DNA of 62,183 nucleotides from Pseudomonadota bacterium (GCA_019352115.1 JABBNW010000004.1:1-62183); one strand, 5' to 3'; counted from the first letter of the stretch, positions 1-8,669 are shown. Notes: a model not told the origin generated them from the letters alone. Numbers and translations: made by a program.

Positions 1-345
1 GCGCGGCCCAAGAAGCCGCTGCGCCTGCTGCCCCGCGGCTACGGCTGGCTGGTGCGTATGGGGCCGGATCTGGTGCCGTACGGCATCGAGTTAGCCTATT
101 TCCTGGCGCAGCCGGAGATGGCGGAATTGCTGGCGACCGCCCCGCGCCTGTGGAACGTGCTGCGTCCGGTGTGCCGGATGTTCGGCATTATGCCGCCCGA
201 GACCCTGCCGCTGCCGCCGCCCAGGCCGGCGCGTCGCGCGCCGGCGGGAAGACCCGACCCCGTGCGGATGCTCCGGCTGTCCGACGCCGCGGCGGCCCGC
301 GAGTACGGCCCGCAAGGCTACCGCCCTCCGCTTTTCGGACGCTAG
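1..345 (+). CDS. Hypothetical protein, C-terminal part (5' end outside window)
   Basis: An open frame runs from the first base of the window to a TAG stop at 343-345, giving 114 visible residues, so the gene starts upstream of the window. The visible part holds a mildly hydrophobic segment (residues about 20-60 of the fragment, with IELAYFLAQPE) followed by a proline- and arginine-rich stretch and a tyrosine-containing C-terminus (EYGPQGYRPPLF). No enzyme motif was recognised. Codon use and GC content match the neighbours. An internal GTG at 52 could be mistaken for the start, but the open frame continues upstream of it. Function unknown. Confidence 0.6.
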   Translation, partial: ARPKKPLRLLPRGYGWLVRMGPDLVPYGIELAYFLAQPEMAELLATAPRLWNVLRPVCRMFGIMPPETLPLPPPRPARRAPAGRPDPVRMLRLSDAAAAREYGPQGYRPPLFGR

Positions 346-669
346 AGCGGCGCGGGGTTTCGCACGTCCATATTGTTGCTATATCGAAACATGATTGCCC
401 TACGATTGCCCCATAATCGCCCGCCCCCCGGGCGCGTCCCCCCGGCACCGTCCCCTGGGACGCCGCCACGAGGACACCCCCCCCGGCATCATCCCCCGGG
501 AACGCCGCCACGGACAGCGCCGGGACCGCAGGTCCCCCACCAGCAGACAGCCCCCCGAACGCCAGCCCCCCGAACGCCAGGCCGAAGCCGGCGCGACCGC
601 CCGGACGACGGGGCAGACACGCAGCCGTCCTTCCACCGCGCCCCCGAAGCGCGGCGCGGTCGGCCAGGA
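346..669. other. Intergenic stretch, C-rich, no convincing gene
   Basis: No coding frame with plausible codon use or start signal was found here. An AT-richer patch lies at about 370-415. From about 420 the top strand becomes extremely C-rich, with runs of up to eight C and a perfect tandem duplication of a 15-mer (CCCCCCGAACGCCAG) at 551-565 and 566-580. The stretch separates the 3' end of the left-edge gene from the 3' end of the EthD-like gene, so it is a convergent intergenic region. Confidence 0.5.
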
Positions 670-1338
670 TCAGACCGCGAAGCCCATTTTGCTACGCACA
701 TATTCCAGCCGGTAACACCCGCTCACGATCGGCACCCTGGCGCCGGCGCGCACCAGCATCGCCGCCAGATCGGCCAATGCGAGTGCCTCCGGATCGGAGG
801 CCTCGACCAGCACGAACCAGGCGGGAGGGACATCCAGATCGGCGCGGTCGCGGGTTTCGGTCGTGCGCACGCCCGAGGCCGCCAGGTCGGTGCGGCAGAG
901 ATGCGCGCCGGTGACCCGCGGCAGGGTCGCGGCGCTGCGCACCACGGTGCGCAATTCCGGGGCGAGCCAGGACTCCGCATCGAAGCGCAGGGTCCCCATG
1001 ACGCCGCCCATGCCGGGGCCACGACTTTCGACCACCGCGGCGAGCGCGCGGGTGGTGGTGCGGAACTCGGCGGTGATGGCCCGCGTCGCCGGCGTCGGGT
1101 CGTTCAACCGGGCGGCGTAGTCGACGCCGGTGACCACCGGCAGCGAATCCGCTTCATAGAGGGTGAAGAACTCCGGTGCCGTCCCCGACCCCGCCGCCGC
1201 CATCCGCCGGCCGCGGCGAAAGCCGGGGATGCCGACCCGTTCGGGCATGTGCTCGTTGTTGTGCCAGTCGTAGAACCGGCCCCGCAGCTCCGGTGCGATC
1301 CCGTTCCAGATCGCCACCACCGCCTCACCTGCCAGCAT
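670..1338 (-). CDS. EthD-like dimeric alpha-beta barrel protein
   Basis: The product is 222 residues. The segment WHNNEHMPERVGIPGF near residues 20-35 is typical of the EthD/DUF4286-like ferredoxin-fold proteins (general pattern W-[YH]-x-x-E-H-x-P-E-R-x-x-I-P-G-F), and a weaker second half suggests two tandem ferredoxin-like folds. Members of this broad group are small oxygenase-, isomerase- or stress-related proteins, so the substrate cannot be predicted. The ATG at 1338 was chosen because GGAGGGG lies just upstream and upstream frame codons overlap the divergent tautomerase gene. It is divergent from that gene, with about 66 bp between the two starts. Fold assignment fairly secure; function unknown. 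Confidence 0.7.
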   Translation of the reverse strand: MLAGEAVVAIWNGIAPELRGRFYDWHNNEHMPERVGIPGFRRGRRMAAAGSGTAPEFFTLYEADSLPVVTGVDYAARLNDPTPATRAITAEFRTTTRALAAVVESRGPGMGGVMGTLRFDAESWLAPELRTVVRSAATLPRVTGAHLCRTDLAASGVRTTETRDRADLDVPPAWFVLVEASDPEALALADLAAMLVRAGARVPIVSGCYRLEYVRSKMGFAV

Positions 1339-1404
1339 GATCCCCTCCGCGTTGCGCCACCCTGGGCTATGCTGGCACGGTTCGCGCAACAACGGGAGGA
1401 AGCG

Positions 1405-1590
1405 ATGCCGGAAGTCTATGTGCATGCGGTGGAGGGCCGCTCGATCGAGCAGATGCGCGCGCTGGTGAAGGCCATCACCGCAGCGGTGGTGACGCATTTC
1501 GCCGTGGCGCCGGAAGCGGTGATGGTGGAGATCGTGGAGGCCGCGCGCCACAACAAGGCGAAGGGCGGCGTGCTGTTCAGCGAGCGCTGA
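1405..1590 (+). CDS. 4-oxalocrotonate tautomerase family protein
   Basis: A 61-residue protein of the size typical for 4-OT subunits. Met1 is followed by Pro2, which after Met removal becomes the N-terminal proline used as general base in this superfamily. The sequence MPEVYVHAVEGRS followed by an amphipathic helix (IEQMRALVKAITAAVV) and a short second strand (VMVEIVEAA) matches the beta-alpha-beta fold. A GGGAGG ribosome site sits 8-10 bases upstream. Such proteins interconvert keto and enol forms of oxo-acids in aromatic degradation, but many have other or unknown substrates, and no aromatic pathway genes are adjacent. It converges with the hyf operon, whose last stop is 10 bp away. Confidence 0.85.
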   Translation: MPEVYVHAVEGRSIEQMRALVKAITAAVVTHFAVAPEAVMVEIVEAARHNKAKGGVLFSER

Positions 1591-1600
1591 CCATTCGGGC

Positions 1601-2101
1601 TCACCCGCCGAGCAGCGCGAGCAGCCCCGCCAGCAGCCGCGCCGGGGTCGGCGGGCAGCCGGGGATGGTCAGATCCACCGGCACGACCTGCGCCACCGAA
1701 CCGACGCAGGCCGGGCTGGCGGCGAACACCCCGCAGCCGACGCCGCAATCGCCCACCGCGACCACCCATTTCGGATCCGGCGTGGCGGCGTAGGTGCGCA
1801 CCAGCGCCTCGCGCATATGCCAGGTGACCGGGCCGGTCACCATCAGCACGTCGGCGTGCCGCGGAGACGCAACGAAGCGCAGGCCGAAGCGTTCCAGATC
1901 GTAGAAGGCGTTGCTCAGCGCGTGCAGTTCCAGCTCGCAGCCGTTGCACGATCCCGCGTCCACCGCACGGATGGAAAGGCCGCGCCCGAGCCGCCGGCGC
2001 GCCGCCGCATCGAGCTGCGCGCCCAGCGCGGCCAGTTCCGGGTCCGCCACCGGCGGTTCGGCAAGCGGGGAGCGCAGGCCCGAGAGAAGGGTCCGGAACA
2101 T
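1601..2101 (-). CDS. hyfI: Hyf/NuoB-like [4Fe-4S] small subunit
   Basis: A 166-residue homologue of the NuoB/HycG/HyfI small subunit that carries the proximal (N2-type) cluster in complex I and group 4 hydrogenases. The cluster ligands are visible: C52 and C55 in GSCNGCELE, cysteines around 119-123 in GDCGVGCG, and C149 in the IPGCPPTP motif. It is the last gene of the XRE-hyfBCEFGI operon; its ATG overlaps the hyfG stop by one base (TGATG). It should sit on the cytoplasmic side docked to HyfG and the membrane arm. Electron input cannot be deduced, because no HyfA- or HyfH-type ferredoxin gene accompanies the operon. Confidence 0.9.
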   Translation of the reverse strand: MFRTLLSGLRSPLAEPPVADPELAALGAQLDAAARRRLGRGLSIRAVDAGSCNGCELELHALSNAFYDLERFGLRFVASPRHADVLMVTGPVTWHMREALVRTYAATPDPKWVVAVGDCGVGCGVFAASPACVGSVAQVVPVDLTIPGCPPTPARLLAGLLALLGG

Positions 2102-3597
2102 CAGAGATCGTGCCCCGAATAGGCGCAGTTGAAGGATTTGTTGCACAAGGGGAAATCGGCGATGATGTTGCCCTCGGCGGCGGCTTCCAGCAGCGGCCAC
2201 TGGAACCACGACGGGTCGCGCAGATGCGCGCGCACGACCCTGTCGCCATCCATCCGGACCCAGGCGAGGACGTCGCCGCGGAAGCCCTCCACCAGCGCGA
2301 TCCCCTCCCCGGCCGCTTCGGGCAGCGCGGCGCGCACCGGCCCCGACGGCAGGCGGTCCAGGATCTGTTCGACCAGGCGCAGGCTCTGTTTGATCTCCTC
2401 GATGCGGATCCAGACCCGGGCGTTCACGTCGCCCTCGGTGCGGGTCGGGATGTCGAACGCGAGCCGGTCGTAGGGCGGATAGCCCGGGCTGCGGCGGGCA
2501 TCGAAATCGCGGCCGGAGGCGCGGCCGACGTAACCCCCGGCACCGAAGCGCGCGGCCAGGTCGGCGGTAACGATGCCGGTGCCGACGGTGCGATCCTGCA
2601 AGGACGCGGTGCCGTCGTACAGCGCCACCAGCCGGGCGAAGCGGGTGCGCACGTCGCCCACCAGAGCGCCCAGCCGGGCCGCGCCGTCTTCCGCCAGATC
2701 GACCGCCATGCCGCCCGGAACCACCGCGTCCATCATCAGCCGGTGGCCGAAACAGGCGCTCGCCGTGCGCAGCACCTGCTCGCGCAGCACCGCGCAATGC
2801 GCCAGCATCAGCGCGAAGGCGGCGTCGTTGCAGATGCCGCCGACATCGCCGAGGTGGTTGGCGAGCCGTTCCAACTCCGCGGCCAGCGCGCGCAGCCACA
2901 CCGCGCGCGGCGGCGGTGCGGCGCCGCACGCGGCCTCGGTCGCGCGCGCGAAAGCCAGCGCGTAGGCCACCGTGCTGTCGCCGCAGATGCGCCCGGCGAT
3001 CCGCGCGGCGACGGTGAGGTCGGCGCCGGCGAGCAGGGCCTCGACCCCCTTGTGGGCATAGCCGAGGCGCTGTTCCAGCCGCACCACCGTCTCCCCGTCG
3101 CAGGTGAAGCGGAAATGCCCGGGCTCGATGATGCCCGCGTGCACCGGGCCGACCGGAACCTGGTGCAGATCCGCACCCTCGACCGGGAGGAACGGATAGG
3201 CGGTCGGGTGCGCGCCGTGCGCGAGCCAGGGGCGGGTGTCCGGCAGACCGATCGGGTCGAGCCCGTACAGATCGCGGACGGTACGTTCCAGGCGCAAGGC
3301 GGCGGGGTGCACGCGGCTGATCGCGGGGTAGTGCCCGTCCGGGCAGGGGCGGATCAGATGCCGGATGGTCGCACCCGTCGCACCGCCCGCCACGCCAACG
3401 CCCCCTCTCCCGCTTGCGGGAGAGGGTCGGGGTGAGGGCGGAGCGGACCGCGCTACACCCTCACCCCAACCCCCAAGTGGGAGCGGGGGCGCGCCCTCCA
3501 GCACCGCCAGATGCACGGCCCCCGGCTCGCCCCAGAGCCCGAGCAGGGTCGCCGCCCCGCCCGCAAGCCGCCCCACCGTCTCCCCCCATCCGCTCAT
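2101..3597 (-). CDS. hyfG: Hyf/NuoD-like large subunit lacking Ni ligands, with in-frame repeat
   Basis: A 498-residue NuoC/NuoD-like protein (HycE/HyfG family). Residues about 90-165 hold a shortened NuoC-like part; the NuoD-like domain follows. The [NiFe] motif 1 (RxCGxxC type) is altered: RICGDS gives C205 but serine at 208. The C-terminal DPCxxC motif is absent; instead the protein ends PLCNKSFNCAYSGHDL with C485 and C491. It is therefore probably an Ehr-like subunit without a nickel site, working in ion translocation with an unknown electron partner. Residues about 35-73 (rich in G, P, S, R) are encoded by a REP-like hairpin repeat inserted in frame. ATG at 3597 overlaps the hyfF stop (ATGA). 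Confidence 0.88.
   Translation of the reverse strand: MSGWGETVGRLAGGAATLLGLWGEPGAVHLAVLEGAPPLPLGGWGEGVARSAPPSPRPSPASGRGGVGVAGGATGATIRHLIRPCPDGHYPAISRVHPAALRLERTVRDLYGLDPIGLPDTRPWLAHGAHPTAYPFLPVEGADLHQVPVGPVHAGIIEPGHFRFTCDGETVVRLEQRLGYAHKGVEALLAGADLTVAARIAGRICGDSTVAYALAFARATEAACGAAPPPRAVWLRALAAELERLANHLGDVGGICNDAAFALMLAHCAVLREQVLRTASACFGHRLMMDAVVPGGMAVDLAEDGAARLGALVGDVRTRFARLVALYDGTASLQDRTVGTGIVTADLAARFGAGGYVGRASGRDFDARRSPGYPPYDRLAFDIPTRTEGDVNARVWIRIEEIKQSLRLVEQILDRLPSGPVRAALPEAAGEGIALVEGFRGDVLAWVRMDGDRVVRAHLRDPSWFQWPLLEAAAEGNIIADFPLCNKSFNCAYSGHDL
3403..3467. repeat. REP-like double hairpin inside hyfG
   Basis: Two consecutive inverted repeats: an 11-bp stem with a TT loop at 3403-3426 (CCCTCTCCCGC against its complement) and a second stem GGGGTGAGGG at 3429-3438 pairing with CCCTCACCCC at 3458-3467. 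This architecture resembles GC-rich intergenic REP elements common in proteobacterial genomes. Here it lies within the coding sequence, in frame, and adds low-complexity residues to HyfG. Confidence 0.75.
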
Positions 3598-5027
3598 CCG
3601 AGCAGCGCCGCGACGTGGCGGAACCACGCCACCAGCGGGCCCGGCAGCCAGATGCCGGCGATCAGCACCAACGCCAGATGCGCGAACATCGGCACATAGG
3701 ACGCCTGCACCGGCCCCACCGGTCCACGCGGCGGTCCGAACGCCACCTGCGTGACGCGCAACAGCAGCGCTCCGAACGCCAGCAGCAGCCCGAACACCAG
3801 GGCCACCGCCAGCAGCGGCTGGCGCGCGAAGGTGGAGGACACGATCAGGAACTCGCTCGTGAACACGCCGAACGGCGGCAGCCCGGCGATCGCCGCGACA
3901 CCCGCCAGCAGGCCCCAGCCGAGCAACGGATGGCTTTCCGTCAGCCCGCCGATCTCGGCGATGCGCTGCGTGCCCTTCACCTGCGCCACGTGCCCCACCG
4001 AGAAGAAGATCGCCGACTTCGTCAGGCTGTGCATCGTCATCTGCAACAGCCCGGCAAAATTGCCGAGCGGTCCCGCCATGCCGAAGGAGAACACGATGAT
4101 CCCCATGTGCTCGATCGAGGAATAGGCGAACAGCCGCTTGATATCGCGCCTGCGGTACAGCATGAACGCGGCGAAGATCAGCGACAGCAGCCCGAGCGCG
4201 ATCATCAGCGGCCCCGGCGCGATCGCCCCCGGGCACGCCGCCAGCAACATCTTGAAGCGCAGCAGCGCGTACAAGGCGACGTTCAGCAACAGCCCCGACA
4301 GCACCGCTGAGATCGGCGTCGGACCTTCGGCATGCGCGTCCGGCAGCCAGGCGTGCATCGGCGCCAGCCCGACCTTGGTGCCGTAGCCGAGCAACAGGAA
4401 CACGAACGCCACGTTGAGCAGCGCCGGATCGAACCCGTGGGCGTGGCGCACGAGCACGGTCCATTCCATGGCGCGCAGCCCCTCCCCCACCTCCGGCCGC
4501 GCGGCCAGATAGACGAGGATGGTGCCGAACAAAGCGAGCGCGATGCCGACGCTGCCGAGGATGAAATATTTCCAGGCCGCTTCCAGCGCCGCATGGGTGC
4601 GGTAGATGCCGACCATCATCACGGTCGAAAGCGTCGCCAGCTCCACCGCGACCCACATCACGCCGATGTCGTTGGCCACCAGCGCCAGGTTCATGCCGAA
4701 CATCATCACCTGGAACATCGCATGGTAGAAGCGCAGGTAGCCGGGCGTGAGCCGCCCCGTCTCCAGCTCGTGGCCGATGTAGCTGGCGGAGAAGATGCTG
4801 GTGGTGGTGCCGACGAAGGTGCCGAGCACGATGAACACCACGTTCAGATCGTCGATCAGGAAGAACCGCCCCGGCAGCGGCCGATGGAACAGCAAGGACA
4901 CCGCGGCGAGGAACGCAAGTCCGCTCGCCGCCACGTTGATCCGCGCCGAGCGCCGGTAGTCCGTCTGGCTCGCCAGCAACGCCGCGGCCAGCAGCGGCAC
5001 GATCAGCACGCCGTCGATGCCGATCAT
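3594..5027 (-). CDS. hyfF: Hydrogenase-4-like membrane subunit HyfF (proton antiporter family)
   Basis: A 477-residue polytopic membrane protein of the NuoN/NuoM/Mrp antiporter-like family, about 13-14 helices. Recognisable features include a glutamate in a transmembrane helix (VAVELATLSTVMM), the lysine-containing GYGTKVGLAPMHAWLPDAHAEGPTPISA motif region and AYSSIEHMGIIVFSFG, all conserved in ion-pumping subunits. It belongs to the membrane arm of the complex encoded by the same operon. ATGA overlaps join it to hyfE upstream and hyfG downstream, indicating translational coupling. Family assignment is secure; whether protons or sodium are moved cannot be read from sequence. Confidence 0.92.
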   Translation of the reverse strand: MIGIDGVLIVPLLAAALLASQTDYRRSARINVAASGLAFLAAVSLLFHRPLPGRFFLIDDLNVVFIVLGTFVGTTTSIFSASYIGHELETGRLTPGYLRFYHAMFQVMMFGMNLALVANDIGVMWVAVELATLSTVMMVGIYRTHAALEAAWKYFILGSVGIALALFGTILVYLAARPEVGEGLRAMEWTVLVRHAHGFDPALLNVAFVFLLLGYGTKVGLAPMHAWLPDAHAEGPTPISAVLSGLLLNVALYALLRFKMLLAACPGAIAPGPLMIALGLLSLIFAAFMLYRRRDIKRLFAYSSIEHMGIIVFSFGMAGPLGNFAGLLQMTMHSLTKSAIFFSVGHVAQVKGTQRIAEIGGLTESHPLLGWGLLAGVAAIAGLPPFGVFTSEFLIVSSTFARQPLLAVALVFGLLLAFGALLLRVTQVAFGPPRGPVGPVQASYVPMFAHLALVLIAGIWLPGPLVAWFRHVAALLG

Positions 5028-5689
5028 CGCCGATCGCCGCGGAAGGCGTCGAGCGCACCGGAATCGACGGTGTCGAACCGCTCGCGGATACGGAACAGGA
5101 AGATGCCGATCACGATGAACGCGACCAGCACGGAGAATGCCACGCTGATCTCCACCACCAGCGGCATCCCGCGCGCGCCGGTGGCGGCGAGGCTGATGCC
5201 GTTGTCGATCGACAGGAACCCCACCACCTGGCTGACCGCATTGCGCCGGGTGACCATCACGAGCAGCCCGATCAGCACCACCGACAGCGCGAGCGCGATA
5301 TCCTGGCGCGCCACCGGATCGACCTGGGACGTGACCGGCAGCATCACCTCCATCGACAGCGCGATCAGCCCCATGCCGGCGAGCATGGTGGGGCCGATGC
5401 CCACCACCGTCTCGATCTCCCGATGCAGGCCGAGGCGCACGACAATGCGACGCAGCGCCCAGGGGATGAACACGGCCTTGAAGCCGAGCGCGATCGCGGC
5501 GGTGATGAACAGGTCGGGGGCGTCCTGCAGATGCGCCTGCCAGGCCACCGAGGCCGACAGGATCACCGACTGCGCCGCCAGCACGTTGATCAGCGCCACC
5601 AGGCGGTTCTGGTAGAGCATGGTCAGGCTGGCGAGCACCAACAGCCCGGCGAGCGTATGCGCGACGTCGAACGCGAACCCGCCCATCAT
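5024..5689 (-). CDS. hyfE: Hydrogenase-4-like membrane subunit HyfE
   Basis: A 221-residue integral membrane protein matching HyfE/HycP (NuoK-like with extra helices). It starts MMGGFAFDVAHTLAGLLVL and ends in a short charged tail; the helices contain SVVLIGLLVMVTRRNAVSQVVGFLSIDNG, a family hallmark with buried charged residues near helix ends. The first of two consecutive ATG codons (5689) was taken as start, 2 bp after the hyfC stop. It overlaps hyfF by ATGA. HyfE-type subunits belong to the larger hydrogenase-4 type membrane arm and are absent from the simpler formate hydrogenlyase (Hyc). Confidence 0.9.
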   Translation of the reverse strand: MMGGFAFDVAHTLAGLLVLASLTMLYQNRLVALINVLAAQSVILSASVAWQAHLQDAPDLFITAAIALGFKAVFIPWALRRIVVRLGLHREIETVVGIGPTMLAGMGLIALSMEVMLPVTSQVDPVARQDIALALSVVLIGLLVMVTRRNAVSQVVGFLSIDNGISLAATGARGMPLVVEISVAFSVLVAFIVIGIFLFRIRERFDTVDSGALDAFRGDRR

Positions 5690-5691
5690 CC

Positions 5692-6642
5692 CTACAGCCC
5701 CTTCGAGACGAACAGCAGCAGGGTGGCGAGCAAGCCCAGCATCAGCGCGCCGCCGAGCAAATTCGGCACCCGGAACACGCGCATCTTGGCGATCGCCGTC
5801 TCGAACGTGCCGAGCAGCGCGCCCGCCACGACCAGCTTGGCCGCATAGGCCGCGAGCCCGATGGCGGTGCCGACCGGACCCTCGCCGCCCACCGCGAGGC
5901 CGATGGGGACGAAGATGCAGCCGATCACCGAGATCATCAGCAGCAGCTTGAGCGCGGCGGTAAGCTCGATCATCGCCAGGTGGCGGCCGGAATATTCCAG
6001 CACCATCGCCTCGTGCACCATGGTGAGTTCCAGATGCGTGGCCGGGTTGTCGACCGGGATGCGCGCGTTCTCGGCCAGGGCGACGATCAGGAACGCCACC
6101 AGCGCCAGCGCCAGCGACACGCGCAGGCCGACCGCGGGGCTGTCCATGAAGCGGGCGATGGTGGAGAGCTGCGAGGAGCCGGCCAGCAGCGCCAGCGCGA
6201 TGATGATCATCAGCATCGCGGGTTCGGCCAGCGCGGCGATCATCGCCTCCCGCGACGACCCGATGCCGCCGAACGCGGTGCCGATGTCCATCCCGGCCAG
6301 GGTGAGCAGGAAGCGTGCGGCGCCGAGCAGGGCGATGATGGCGATCAGATCGCCGGTCCAGGAGAACATCAGCCCGGTCGCGAAGGTCGGCACCAGCGCG
6401 GCGGCGACCCAGGTGAAGGCGAACATCAGATAGGGCGCGACCCGGAACAGCCAGGACGCGTTCTCCGCCAGCACCACCTCCTTGCCCAGCAGCCGGCGCA
6501 GGTCGCGGTAGGGCTGGAACACCGAGGCGCCGCGCCGGCGCTGCAACCGCGCCTTCACCTTGCGCACCCAGCCCGTCAGCAGCGGCGCCAGCGCCAGCAC
6601 CAGCGCCATCTGCCCGCCCTGGACCAACAGCGACGCGATCAC
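5692..6642 (-). CDS. hyfC: Hydrogenase-4-like membrane subunit HyfC (NuoH family)
   Basis: A 316-residue NuoH/HycD/HyfC-type subunit, which anchors the peripheral arm to the membrane arm. Conserved charged loops are visible: LQRRRGASVFQPYRDLRRLLGKE, an ENARIPVDNPATHLELTMVHEAM segment (typical NuoH E-N-x-R-x-P-x-D-x-P), and IPVD. The GTG at 6642 was chosen because it gives a four-base GTGA overlap with hyfB, the same arrangement as the neighbouring genes, and begins directly with a hydrophobic helix. Nothing suggests loss of function. Confidence 0.9.
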   Translation of the reverse strand: MIASLLVQGGQMALVLALAPLLTGWVRKVKARLQRRRGASVFQPYRDLRRLLGKEVVLAENASWLFRVAPYLMFAFTWVAAALVPTFATGLMFSWTGDLIAIIALLGAARFLLTLAGMDIGTAFGGIGSSREAMIAALAEPAMLMIIIALALLAGSSQLSTIARFMDSPAVGLRVSLALALVAFLIVALAENARIPVDNPATHLELTMVHEAMVLEYSGRHLAMIELTAALKLLLMISVIGCIFVPIGLAVGGEGPVGTAIGLAAYAAKLVVAGALLGTFETAIAKMRVFRVPNLLGGALMLGLLATLLLFVSKGL

Positions 6643-8669
6643 TGCCACAGCGCCAGCGCCAGCAGCAGCACGACAAGGGCGGCGAACACGAAACCGAGGT
6701 AGCGGCGGATGGTGAGAAATTGCAGCCGGTTGAGCGTGAGCGACGTCCGCTCCACCCATTCCGCCACCGGCGCGTAGCCCCAATCCCAGATCGGATCGCG
6801 GATCGTCTTGACGATCCGTGCCGGAGCGGTATCGCCCGGCGGCGGCACGGTGACGTCTTCATGGGCGCCGAACAGGCTGGCGGCGAACACCCGGCGGATC
6901 GGCTGGGCGAAGCTGTCGGCGGTGTATTGCGTGATCGGATCGGCATTGGGAAAGCCGCAGTCCCAGGCGGGCGCGCGGCGGAGCGCGTGCGAGGCGAAGC
7001 GGTGGATCGCCGCCACCGTGATCCCGCTCGCCGCGGCGACGAACAGGAAGATCAGCAGCCCGTTGTAGGAACTGCGCGCCGCCGCCACCGGAACGACCGA
7101 CACCCACGGCACCGCCAACTGCGCCGGCAACCTTGTGCCGAGCAGCAGATGCGCGACCGGCGCCAGCGCGTCGATCACCACGCCCGGGAAAATCCCGGCG
7201 AGCAGGCAGAGGGCGGCCAGCCCGGCCATGGCGGCGCGGGAAAACCCGTCCACCTCGCGCGCCGCGGCGGCAGCGTCGCTGCGCGGCCGGCCGAGAAAGG
7301 CGATGCCGAACGCCTTGACGAAACACGCCGCGGCCAGCGCGGCGGCCAACGCCAGGAGCGCGCCGTCCGCCGGCAGCATCACTTTGAAGCCCCATTGCGG
7401 CAGGTCGGGATGCAGCAGGATCGCCTGGAAAATCAGCCATTCCGAGACGAACCCGTTCAGCGGCGGCAGGCCGGAGATCGCCGCGCAGCCGATCAGGAAC
7501 ACGAAGCTCGTGACCCGCATCCGGTGGATCAGCCCGCCGAGCCGATTCAGATCGCGCGTGCCGGTGGCGGTCTGCACCGCGCCGGCGCCCATGAACAGCA
7601 GGCTCTTGAACAGCGCATGGTTGAACACGTGCAGCAAGGCCGCGGTCAGCGCGAGCGCCGCCCCGATCGCATCGCCATCGGCGCGGAACGCCATCGCGAG
7701 GCCGAGGCCGAGGAAGATGATGCCGATGTTCTCGACCGTGCTGTAGGCGAGCAGGCGTTTCAGGTCGCTCTCCATCAGCGCATACAGCACGCCGAGCACG
7801 GCGGTGCCCCCGCCCAGCGCCAGCACGACGACCGCGCTCCACCACGGCGGTGCGCCCAGCAGGTCGAAGGCGACGCGGACGAAGGCGTAGACCGCGACCT
7901 TGGTCATCACCCCGCTCATCAGCGCGGAGACATGGCTGGGGGCGGCGGGATGGGCCTCCGGCAGCCAGACGTGCAGCGGGACCAGACCGGCCTTGGCGCC
8001 GGCGCCGAACAGCACCAGCATCAGCGCGAGCGCGGCGATCCAGCCCGACGGGTGCGCGGCGCGCATGGCGGCGAAGCTGTAATCCCCCGCAGGCCCCGCC
8101 AGCAGGCCGAAGCCGAGCAGCAGGGTGAGGCCCGACAGGGTCGCCATCAACAGATAGAGCACGCCGGCGCGCCGCGTGCGCGGCTCGTGATGGTGCGCCA
8201 GGACCAGCGCCCAGGAGGCGACCGACATCAATTCCCAGGCGAACAGGAAGCCGAACGCATCGGCCGCGACCAGCACGAGGTTCATCGCGGCGAGGAAGAC
8301 CGGGTAGAACGGCAGCACCCGTTCCGGCTCCGCCGTGTGGCGGCCGTAGCCGAGCGCGTAGAGGCTGGCCGCCGCACCGCCCAGATTGACCACGAACAGG
8401 AAGAACCCGGCCAGCGGGTCGAGGCGGAACCGGGCGCCGACCCAGGGCAGGAACAGCGGCAGGCTGAGCCCGGTGGGCGGGACGGCCAGGGCGGCCAGCC
8501 CGGCGAGCGCGAGCAGGACGCACAGCACCAGGCAGGCGCCATAGACGAGCACGCGTCCGTCCCGCGCCCGGGCGCGGACCGCGCCGGCCAGCCCGGTGGC
8601 GAGCAGAGCGGCGATTGCCAGCAGAACGAGTTCGGCCAGAAGAGTGGGATGCGAAGGGACTGCGGGCAT
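6639..8669 (-). CDS. hyfB: Hydrogenase-4-like membrane subunit HyfB (NuoL family)
   Basis: A 676-residue polytopic protein of the NuoL/HyfB antiporter-like family, with about 14-16 helices and a C-terminal extension. It shows LFAWELMSVASWALV (buried glutamate), GAGAKAGLVPLHVWLPEAHPAAPSHVSALMSGVMTKVAVY with conserved lysines, and LAYSTVENIGIIFLGLG. The soluble-looking segment ACWDCGFPNADPITQYTADSF-like near residue 580-600 (WDCGFPNADPITQYTA) is typical of HyfB. It is the first structural gene; its ATG shares one base with the XRE stop. The partner subunits follow in order C-E-F-G-I, with no HyfA, HyfD or HyfH gene. Confidence 0.92.
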   Translation of the reverse strand: MPAVPSHPTLLAELVLLAIAALLATGLAGAVRARARDGRVLVYGACLVLCVLLALAGLAALAVPPTGLSLPLFLPWVGARFRLDPLAGFFLFVVNLGGAAASLYALGYGRHTAEPERVLPFYPVFLAAMNLVLVAADAFGFLFAWELMSVASWALVLAHHHEPRTRRAGVLYLLMATLSGLTLLLGFGLLAGPAGDYSFAAMRAAHPSGWIAALALMLVLFGAGAKAGLVPLHVWLPEAHPAAPSHVSALMSGVMTKVAVYAFVRVAFDLLGAPPWWSAVVVLALGGGTAVLGVLYALMESDLKRLLAYSTVENIGIIFLGLGLAMAFRADGDAIGAALALTAALLHVFNHALFKSLLFMGAGAVQTATGTRDLNRLGGLIHRMRVTSFVFLIGCAAISGLPPLNGFVSEWLIFQAILLHPDLPQWGFKVMLPADGALLALAAALAAACFVKAFGIAFLGRPRSDAAAAAREVDGFSRAAMAGLAALCLLAGIFPGVVIDALAPVAHLLLGTRLPAQLAVPWVSVVPVAAARSSYNGLLIFLFVAAASGITVAAIHRFASHALRRAPAWDCGFPNADPITQYTADSFAQPIRRVFAASLFGAHEDVTVPPPGDTAPARIVKTIRDPIWDWGYAPVAEWVERTSLTLNRLQFLTIRRYLGFVFAALVVLLLALALWQ

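Noticed and set aside
373-1404. Extension of the tautomerase frame upstream to 373
   Set aside because: The upstream part is antisense to the EthD-like gene and the C-rich gap. The ATG at 1405 gives the catalytic proline at position 2 and a proper ribosome site.
1601-8669. Reading the hyf operon as an active [NiFe] hydrogenase or formate hydrogenlyase
   Set aside because: The large subunit lacks the nickel-binding cysteines, and there are no ferredoxin subunits or hydrogenase maturation genes nearby.
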